From Gnetum montanum (taxonomy: Eukaryota > Streptophyta > Gnetopsida > Gnetales > Gnetaceae): 25,701 bases of DNA. The translations under genes were made by a program, and so were the position numbers. This document shows positions 18,733 through 25,701 of this stretch, one piece after another; position 1 is the stretch's first letter, and every line of letters starts with the position of its first letter. The notes below the pieces were generated by a model. It saw only the letters and a list, made by a program, of their open reading frames with translations, did not search any database and was not told the origin of the DNA. The stretch is taken from positions 1,528,930-1,554,630 of the forward strand of contig MNCI01023302.1 in assembly GCA_015680685.1 (NCBI GenBank). Direction: 5' to 3'.

Positions 18733-18816
18733 CTATCAGCATCTAGGGTGCACTGCGAAGGCCCTGCAGTCCTTCAGCGCGTCAAGTGCAACCTTTACAG
18801 TCTACGCGACTGATAG
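18733..18816. repeat. Imperfect foldback bounded by CTATCAG/CTGATAG
   Basis: CTATCAG (18733-18739) is matched by its exact reverse complement CTGATAG (18810-18816). Inside, GGTGCACT and GAAGG can pair with AGTGCAACC (one bulged base) and CCTTC, around a central CTGCAG. Bulges separate the stems. The shape resembles a small-RNA precursor or a transposon end, but there is no independent support for either. Confidence 0.4.
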
Positions 18817-19114
18817 GCAAGGATTTCCATGGAGAAACAATGACATTTAAAAATAATGACACACGAGGACCAGAAGGAACGCAGCATCGTTAGTATATGC
18901 CATGGATGTCGACATTCTCTGGTATGGTAATTTCACATCGTCGTCGTCATTGTGAATGATGGCATGATAGCACACCGCCAACAGCTACAAAGACGCAGCC
19001 AAAAAAGTGATTGATGACAGACATGGATGTGGAGTGTAATTCTACACGAGCACTTGCAGCTTCCACGACATGATGCATGCTCTGTTGTTTTCTCCGTGGC
19101 TGCAGTGACATGTG

Positions 19115-19192
19115 CTCCACAGGTAACAACAACATGTTTTTGAGGTTGGTGTTGAGGCTAAGGTGGTTGATCTCCACAGGTAACAACAACAA
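19115..19192. repeat. 57 bp-offset duplication
   Basis: CTCCACAGGTAACAACAACA occurs at 19115-19134 and again from 19172, 57 bases later, with GTTGAGG-type sequence between. The offset is a multiple of three. On the minus strand the two copies give similar peptides (LLLLPVE and LLLPVE). Confidence 0.7.
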
Positions 19193-19207
19193 CAAGTGCA
19201 TGAGCGC

Positions 19208-19269
19208 GGTGAAGTTGATGAAGAACTTGGGTTTTGTCGGTGAAGTTGATGAAGAACTTGGATTTTGTC
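19208..19269. repeat. 31 bp tandem duplication
   Basis: Units 19208-19238 and 19239-19269 start GGTGAAGTTGATGAAGAACT and differ at one base (G/A). The unit length is not a multiple of three. Near-identity means the duplication is recent compared with the decay of nearby retroelements. Confidence 0.9.
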
Positions 19270-19368
19270 CATAGGCAGCACTAGTGGTAGGTAGAAAGAT
19301 GACAATGGGTGCAAAGTGCAAACAAAGAGGCATAGAGTTCATGCTAGTTTGGAACATTGGTTGCAACA

Positions 19369-19450
19369 GAATGCGGCCTGCCACATCTTGGAGCATGGCT
19401 GGGTCCCGAGAATGCGGCCTGCCACATCTTGGAGCATGGCTGGGTCCCGA
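19369..19450. repeat. 41 bp perfect tandem duplication
   Basis: Units 19369-19409 and 19410-19450 start GAATGCGGCCTGCCACATCT and are identical. The length is not a multiple of three. As with the 31 bp pair, identity implies a recent slippage or repair event. Confidence 0.92.
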
Positions 19451-19490
19451 GCCTTCTTGCAGGGCTTGCCGTAGTAGATGTAAGTGAAAA

Positions 19491-20644
19491 TTTCAATGAT
19501 AATAATAATAATTTTTGTTTAAATAATTTTTTATGATTTTAAATTTAAATTTTAAAATATTTATAAATATAAATTATATTTTTAACTTTATAAGATTTTA
19601 AATTTCAATTTTATTTAAGTACACTTTACTAAAAATTTAAATCTTGGTATCTCCTAAACCATAGATGAAATTAATACTATTGAAATCATCTCATCAAGAA
19701 CTACACATTAGAAATCGTTTTAGGGCTCAAAACTTGGTTTAATTTTTAAGATTTTAAAAGACAGAGTGATCCATTTTGCCAAATTGACCTTAAAAAGTTG
19801 ATGTATGGGGTGACATTAGGACTTTTAATTAACTTAAGTTTGATCATAAGTGATAAGTAGATTTAAGCTAAAGTTAGTTGGCTTTTAAGGAGAAGGTTAG
19901 CAGAGTAAAGCATCACAACATTAATCACCAAGTATTGGTTTCCTTATGAATCTCTTAGTAATGACCCTTACAGATTAACTTGGGATGAGGGAATTTTATG
20001 GCTAGCTTAACTTTCTTTTGTTCACTGATGATTAGGACCTAGATAGGGGTATGCAATATTGGGTTGTTGGGGTTCAGGCACTTAGCAAAGTAAGCTTAAT
20101 AGTGAGACAATATCCTAGAGAGCTTTGACTATAATTTACTAATCTCATAATATAGACATAAGGATAACCTTATTCAATTAAGGGAAATCTACATAAATAG
20201 AAGATGGATAAGAGTTACCTAAACCAATGTTACCTTTTTCCTACTAGAGTATAATGTAGTTGATGTATCTTATTAGTGTATAGTCAAATCACCTCAAACT
20301 TTTGTCATAGATATCCATGCAAATCATTGAAAATGTATCTTCTTAATTAGCATGATTCATCTTAAACATGATGTGCATCTAATGATAGTTTGTGGTTCTC
20401 CCTAGATTGTGGCTCATGGTTCATCATTGGATTATAGTCAACTCTTAATTCTCATTGGCCCTTGATTCTAATTGACCATAAGTCATGGTTTGCTCTAATA
20501 TCAATTATGACATCTTATTCCTAGATGTTATGACAAATATCAAATATATGCAACATTCAACATTATGTGTAATGAATACGATAGGGAAAATGTAGAAGAA
20601 AATGAAAAGAAAGCTTTATTAATGTGGAAATAATGTATCTAGAT
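19491..20644. other. AT-rich spacer, nothing recognised
   Basis: It begins with a short AAT microsatellite and a very AT-rich tract (19490-19620), then moderately AT-rich DNA with stops in all frames. No conserved protein motif, RNA gene or tandem array was seen. Confidence 0.6.
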
Positions 20645-21012
20645 CATGCTTTGAGGGTCCTTGGAGTTACTTCCTTTGACATCTATCTCTTAAAGGCAAC
20701 TTGGTATTACCACCATAGTTAGGCCTATAACTAACTAGAAGAGATAGCCAATTACATTCCTATTCCACTTCACCTAGCATCCATTATTCACCTTTACCAA
20801 CTCTGCCACTTCATATTGGCATGACCTCCATTTCATGAGTATAAATATCTTAGGTCAAACTCCTAAAGGTGACCTCAAGAGACATGTCCATTATTACAAT
20901 GTGCTTTTTCAGGTCTTATTACAATAATTACACTATTTGTTACAAAGTAATACCATCTTTTTTATGGAATGGTTTCATTTTAGGAATGGGGATGGACAAT
21001 ACCATACCCTTG
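20645..21012 (+). repeat. Dispersed direct repeat, copy B
   Basis: Homologous to 5985-6378 in the same orientation; see that entry for the shared words. Taking out the 9.8 kb gypsy insertion and one 5 bp target copy, the two repeats would have been about 4.9 kb apart, a spacing that fits a pair of LTRs. No TG/CA ends or primer site could be fixed. Confidence 0.65.
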
Positions 21013-23429
21013 TTAGCATACAAACCTAAAAACCTATACGTTAGAAATTATTCAATTATATTGTTGATATTCAATAGATAAAACTAGATCATGCTAATTT
21101 TGAAAGAAGTTAGATCTAGATCTACACTATCATCCAAGATCTTAGTAAGTGCTTTGTTTTAGATCTCATTTTAAGATTTATGTAAATATGCTCGTTGATC
21201 TATAGTTTTGCATAGTGTTTGGAGCCTATTTGAGAGATTTCAATGACACAAAGGTTTTTAGCTACAACATTGTTCATCAAATAGGGAAACATTGGTACTT
21301 TGCTTTCTTCTTAGGTTTTTGGAACTTTGGTTATATATGTACATTCATTTTTTCTTGATTTCAATTTAGTTAGCAACTATTTGACAAAATGTTTGTATCA
21401 TAGATCTTGTTATTTTATACGTTTTTTAAGTCATATAATATTTCTATAATAATTTATATATTCACTAGATGTTAGAAATCAGTTTATATTTTATTAGATT
21501 TGTTTTGACTTCATTTCAATTTTTTCAAATTTTTGGATTATAGAACTAGATTTTGAGCCATAATTCATAATTTTGACCTACAAGACGACTCTAAATAGTA
21601 ACAGTCTAGAAGATAAAAATGTTTGACTTAATAGTGTGAACCTTAGAGACACCTTCCCAATTCATTGTGACGATATTACAAGGTCATAATGGAGGTTGTC
21701 ATAAATTTTAATGTCATAGTTTGATGCCATGTATAATAATGAACAACTTTTGTAAAAGTGACCTCTATCTTTCATATTTCAAAAATTGTAAAAATGGCCA
21801 AAATGTAGTTTCTATGGCTTCTTGAAATGCCTAAAAGCCTAAAAAGAGTAATTGATCATATTTCTAGAATTTCAAAATTTTAAAAAAACCTTTAAGATCT
21901 TAGATTCCCATTTGTGGTTTTCTATAATTCTAGTCATCTTTTTGAAACCCTTTTTTTTTTCAATTCTTTGCAATCCTAGATCCCTACTTGGCAGTACACT
22001 CTTTTGGCTTATATTTTTTGTTTAGTTCATTAAGTAATTTGGATACATTTTCCAACCACCCAAGATTTTTTTTGGATATATATTTGTAATTATTTGAGTT
22101 TAAGCTTTGGGTTAGCAATGCTTACATGGGTCACCTTTCTTGATAAGTATCATTCATTTAGTTTTTGTTTTGTTTAGGTTTTATGAGTGGTGGTGGAGTA
22201 TTTGAAATATTATGTTATTTTTGATAAATTTTGAAACTTGATCATAGTATCATTTTTAGCATGTTTATATGTTTTGATGCTTACTCTGTGCATGCAACTA
22301 CCCATGTGCATAACTATCCAACTAGTTGTTGTCTATTCTCAAAATTCATAACGGAGAGTTTATAATTCATTTTTCCTACTTTATCTTAGAACTAATTTTT
22401 TCCTTATATTTATATGTTTTCCAAGTGATTCAATTAGTTGTGAGGAAGAAGAGTTAGAAGGAAGAGCTAATGCTTAGAATATTTCTTTTTATGCATTTTT
22501 AGTTTTAGATTTTAAGTTGCTAGTTTGTACATTTTCTTCAAAGTTATGATTTCTAGCTAGTATTTGGTATTATATATTATCTATTGATTGGCTATGAAGA
22601 TTTGTATTTTCTTGTCTTTGGTGCAATCCTAACTTTTTCATGGATATTTATTTCTACTTCCTTGAATATTTTTATGTAACTATTTTTATTAATTTTAATA
22701 TTTTTAAATATTTTATTATTTTTTGGTACCTTATTACTATTAGTTTTGACTTAGGTATTATAACATCAAAGTGTTATTGTTAGAGGTTAGTTTAAGTTTC
22801 ATATGCATGGGGCTATTATACTATATTTAACATTTTTTTACTACTCATACATTTGCTCATAAGCACCTATTATTATGAATGGTTATTATTTTTTTGTCAT
22901 ATTTTCTTATCATCTTGTAATTTTTTAAAATTGTGTTTTATTTTTATTTGTATATTTTGATATTCTTTACATACTATCTTTCTAGCCTAAACCTAGCTAG
23001 CAAGGTGTTACAAATAGTATTTCAATTATAAGAAGTATGGACATCTTAAAGACTAATGTTAATATAAGGTAAGCTTCCTAAGCTTATCCTTGAATGAAGG
23101 CCTTTCAAACATAGAATATGATTATGTATCCAATGCTAGAACATCATCCCTTGACAAGGCCAATTAAGTTAAAGGAGTAGGAGCAAGCTATTCAAATTTC
23201 ATGTGTAGCAAGGTTTCTTCATGTGATACCTAATCTCTCAAAGTTTTTCAAGCATAGAAGAGAGAACTTTGGAAACATTAGAATTAGATATAAGACTTAT
23301 GACAAAATTAAAAGAATTAAAAAATGCACCCTCACTCTTTTTGATGGACATACCAACATTCAAGTGATTTTTTTTTTTGTGTGTCCTTACTTTTAGCCTC
23401 ATTACTTTCCATAGGGTAAATGATATTCA
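21013..23429. other. AT-rich spacer, nothing recognised
   Basis: This 2.4 kb stretch is very AT-rich with many T runs. Stops are frequent in all frames and no ORF reaches a useful length. I see no RNA gene, LTR or tandem repeat. It may hold eroded parts of the copia element whose pol remnant begins at about 23430, but nothing specific can be pointed to. Confidence 0.55.
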
Positions 23430-23965
23430 AGGATATTAAAGAAATATTTTATAATAAAGGTTGCACATTAGGAAACCATAATAAAGTCATTTATTTCACT
23501 TCTTAGTTAAAAAAATCAGATTTATTCTCTATTTATTATGGATATTTCTAAAAATGTTATGATAGGCTAGCATGTTAAGGATCCCTTTATCATCATTACA
23601 AGATTGTAACACAAAAGATTGAAGCATGTCAACTACCAATACACACTTGACATGATTAAAACACAAGTAGCAATTGAAGTGAAATGTTCTCTCATTCAAA
23701 ATAAATTATGTAAAGCATGTGTTTATAGTAAGAACAAGTCCTCTTCTCACAACACATACATGGGAAGAAAGGAAAAACCCATTTGAGCTCTTTCACATGA
23801 AGTTGGTGGGTTCAAAATGTAAACTATTTTCTCACATTATTGATGATGTATCTAGATACACATGGTTTTATCTATTCCAATGTAAAGATGATGCCTTTTC
23901 ACATTTAAACATATCAAGACATTACAAAGAATCAATTAAATCTAAAAATTAAGATCATTAGAAGT
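23430..23965 (+). pseudogene. Ty1/copia pre-integrase and integrase remnant, truncated
   Basis: The plus strand reads GCTLGNHNKVIYFTS near 23460, then HVNYQYTLDMIKTQ (from 23625) and LCKACVYSKNK (about 23706-23738). This matches the copia GAG-pre-integrase and integrase zinc region in order. After a frameshift near 23740-23765 the core begins: NPFELFHMKLVG, then HIIDDVSRYTWFYLFQCKDD. In copia integrases the first catalytic Asp lies in a LVHxDxxGP-type motif; here the aligned residue is Lys (HMKLVG). The ORF stops at 23952, and the LTR of another element begins at 23966, so the rest of pol was displaced by that insertion or lost. Confidence 0.75.
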
Positions 23966-24771
23966 TGATGGGACGCGATATCGCGTAGGCTGCGATATCG
24001 CGTCTTTCCCTACGATATCGCATACACAATATCGTAGTCCATCGCCAATTCTTTAAATAAGAGGTGACTCTCCCTTGTTTCTCCATCTAGATCTAGACCT
24101 TAGCCAAACTCTTGCCATTTTTCCATTCCAGAGTGAGAATAATTTCCATGTGCCCACAGTAGGAGTCCCAAAGTGAACGGATCTTTATTTGAGCAAATAT
24201 TGTACCTGAGCACATGTTTGTGTACAAAAATAAAGACGAACTTTTGGATAAACCTTACAATGCTTGGACTAAGCTAAATAGGAATTTAATTATTGTTAAG
24301 TGTTTAAATGATTTATTAGTTAATTAATTCTTTCTCAACCCTTAACACTCCTAGTTAAGTGCATTCAGTACGATTGCTTCGAGCACGTGCGTTACGCTTG
24401 GTAATCCCAGTAACGAATAGCGTTTGGTAATCCCAGCAGCGTTGCATTGGTTCAGGGTGTGAGACAGTAAGTGGGATAGATACTGATGCTAGGCATTAGA
24501 AATTAGTTAGTTAAAGCTAGTTACTTAGCCTCTTCACCCTTTCCCTCATTAGCATAGGCGATAAAAAGAGAAAAGACATAAAAATCACATACCTCAGACT
24601 TACCTAACCATACAACCGTGACAAATACAAGTAAGTCTGGGAAGACAATGAATGATTAACCTTAAGTGTTCCATAAGGTGTGTAGGCACTTAGTCTGTGG
24701 AGTCCGACCAGATTGCTCGTGTAACGCTCGTATTCATATGCTTGAGTGTAGGGGTACCTCGCCACTCATCA
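23966..24771 (+). repeat. 5' LTR of a second gypsy element (plus strand)
   Basis: This 806 bp segment is the reverse-oriented relative of the LTRs at 8149 and 17135. It starts TGATGGGACGCGATATCGCG and ends CCACTCATCA. TTTAAATAAG at about 24052-24061 matches the TATA position and AATAAA is at 24229-24234. The U3 start has ACGCGATATCGCGT (23973-23986, perfect 14 bp palindrome) and two further GATATC copies. The distal end of the element is outside the window, so the target duplication cannot be tested; the five bases before the LTR are GAAGT. Confidence 0.92.
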
Positions 24772-24772
24772 T

Positions 24773-24790
24773 TGGCACCATTGTCGGGGA
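24773..24790 (+). promoter_or_regulatory. Primer binding site, tRNA-Asp type
   Basis: TGGCACCATTGTCGGGGA follows the LTR end after one base. It differs from the plant tRNA-Asp complement TGGCGCCGTTGCCGGGGA at three positions, all transitions. Confidence 0.8.
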
Positions 24791-24916
24791 CTAAGTTGTT
24801 TGTGCTCTAAGTAGAACATAGGAAATCATCCACATCGTTGGGAAGCTTAAACAAACCCTTAGGGTTAATTAGAAGAAAATTTAAACAACAGTCAATAGCA
24901 CACCGACAAGATAACA

Positions 24917-25701
24917 ATGTCTTCTTCTTCTTATAAAAGCACTTCACTACCTAGGAATAACACAAGAGACAGTCGATGGCACCATATACATAACCAAGAA
25001 CTGCTAGTTCCTCAACAGTATCGAGTAGTATATAATCATCATGATGAGTATATATCAATTTTACCTTTATCCTCCACCAAGATGAACAACTGCATTGGAG
25101 AGACCTGCAAGGTAACATAGTGTTACCCTCAGATCATGCAATCCCTAACATGCTCCTTCGTGCTCTTGCACAAATAGATATGATGCAGCTATATGCTGAA
25201 TATGTTGCATGTGATTATGACATAAGGGATTACCATCCCACAGTGGTGCAACGTCAACGGGATGCACAACAGGAGAGTTACCACACATCGTTGAAGGGTA
25301 AAGGACCCCATAATGCTTCACCTGTCATAAGAGAAATTAAGGGCGGTGAATCTATTTTAATAGGTTCTCCACAAAATGATGTTTCCCCTCCTAATGATAG
25401 TGAGGAGGTGGTGTATCAGAACCTTCACTCCATGATACACAACCTTGGTTCTGATGCCCATGAACACCAAGTGTTCAATGAGGGAATTGACGGGTAGTCT
25501 GATCTTCATCACGATCGGGGCCATAGCCACCGAAGAGAAGGTAAGAAACATCGTCATGGCGATGGTTCCCCTTCTTCTTCACCTTCATCACAACATTCAC
25601 CCTCTCCTTCCACATTAGGACGCAGTCACAAAGAGCACNTGGGATGCACAACAGGAGAGTTACCACACATCGTTGAAGGGCAAAGGACCCCATAATGCTT
25701 C
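24917..25701 (+). pseudogene. Partial gag N-terminus of second gypsy element
   Basis: The start at 24917 (MSSSSYKSTSLPRNNTRDSR) matches the gag start of the minus-strand element. Reading stays in frame to about 25055, where it shifts by one base relative to the sister. Readable text resumes in another frame with NIVLPSDHAIPNMLLRALAQ, LYAEYVACDYDIRDYHPT, YHTSLKGKGPHNASP and SPQNDVSPPNDSEEVVYQNL. A TAG at 25495-25497 interrupts it, followed by a Ser/His-rich stretch (about 25500-25638). At Q-Q-Y (near 25015) this copy keeps the Gln that is a stop in the sister. The N at 25639 and the repeat after it make the last 60 bases uncertain. Confidence 0.85.
25259..25701 (+). repeat. 382 bp-offset direct repeat in gag, with an N at 25639
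   Basis: 25641-25701 repeats 25259-25319 with one mismatch (C at 25682 for T at 25300). The second copy begins two bases after the only ambiguous base in the window. It may be a real tandem duplication within gag or a join of two overlapping contigs; the window ends before the repeat does. Confidence 0.85.

Larger units (their letters stand above)
18721..19490. other. GC-richer island with tandem duplications, origin unknown
   Basis: Base composition changes sharply here. CpG and GC-rich words are frequent, whereas both sides are strongly AT-rich. The minus strand has an open stretch of 149 codons (18947-19396; start MLQDVAGRILLQPMFQTSMN) and overlapping shorter ORFs, none with a motif I recognise. 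The island holds a 41 bp, a 31 bp and a 57 bp-offset duplication. The first two are not multiples of three and would change frame, which argues against a maintained protein. It may be a captured host gene fragment, a piece of another repeat or an old pseudogene. Confidence 0.5.
23966..25701 (+). mobile_element. Second tRNA-Asp-primed gypsy element, 5' part only
   Basis: LTR, primer site, 126-base leader and gag start follow in the same order and spacing as in the element at 8149-17942, so the two are members of one family in opposite orientation. The element continues past the window end. It appears to have inserted into an older copia pol. Gag is already broken by a frameshift and a stop, so this copy is also likely inactive. 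Confidence 0.9.

Noticed and set aside
18947-19396. 149-codon minus-strand ORF as a real gene
   Set aside because: It spans tandem duplications of 31 and 41 bp that break frame, has no recognisable motif, and lacks flanking promoter or exon signals. I kept it only as part of the island description.
1-25701. CRISPR array, tRNA or rRNA gene
   Set aside because: No repeat-spacer array with uniform spacers, no cloverleaf with a conserved T-loop, and no rRNA core sequence was seen. The minisatellite at 412-645 has no unique spacers.

Overview
The window looks like nuclear DNA from a repeat-rich seed plant. The evidence is plant-type LTR retrotransposons (TG...CA ends, plant tRNA primer sites, Ty3/gypsy and Ty1/copia protein remnants), AT-rich spacers and no recognisable intact host gene. 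The sequence alone does not fix the species; a large, TE-dense genome such as a gymnosperm is my guess only. There is no bacterial-style operon, CRISPR array, rRNA or tRNA gene that I can see. Almost every protein-coding signal is a decayed retroelement ORF.

Layout. (1) 1-796: AT-rich flank with a 23-24 bp minisatellite (about 412-645). (2) 797-4577: a non-autonomous LTR retrotransposon on the minus strand. Its ~990 bp LTRs flank 1.8 kb that holds only a broken gag-like ORF, with no protease, reverse transcriptase or integrase. (3) 4578-5160: the other side of the same host locus, with two hairpin repeats that share words with the minisatellite. (4) About 5290-5960: a plus-strand LTR fragment related to the element at 797-4577. 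(5) 5985-6378: one copy of a ~380 bp dispersed repeat whose second copy lies at 20645-21012. (6) 6380-8148: AT-rich spacer with a possible antisense gag zinc-knuckle remnant.

(7) 8149-17942: a complete but dead Ty3/gypsy element on the minus strand. It is 9,794 bp long, has two 808 bp LTRs and is bounded by the 5 bp target duplication GTTGG. Its primer site resembles the 3' end of tRNA-Asp, as in Athila-type elements. Reading on the minus strand, the order is gag, Cys/His motif, Pro/Gln/Tyr-rich linker, aspartic protease, reverse transcriptase, RNase H, integrase (HHCC, DDE core, GPY), then a 1.9 kb 3' region with no recognisable env-like ORF. Stops, frameshifts, a deletion in RT and substitutions at catalytic residues show it is inactive.

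(8) 17948-18720: AT-rich spacer. (9) 18721-19490: a distinctly GC-richer island with several short tandem duplications and a foldback; its origin is unclear. (10) 19490-23430: AT-rich spacer with the second dispersed-repeat copy. (11) About 23430-23965: a Ty1/copia pre-integrase/integrase remnant on the plus strand. It is cut off by (12) 23966-25701, the 5' LTR, primer site and partial gag of a second member of the tRNA-Asp gypsy family, now on the plus strand and running off the window. A single N at 25639 is followed by an almost exact 61 bp repeat of sequence 382 bp upstream, which may be an assembly join or a duplication.

The genes do not form a working host pathway. The window is a layered record of insertions: two related gypsy elements in opposite orientation, an older copia remnant, a non-autonomous element and dispersed repeats. 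Clusters of short palindromes recur at the U3 end of the gypsy LTRs (GCGATATCGC type) and inside the U3 of the non-autonomous LTRs (GACGTC/GATGTC type).
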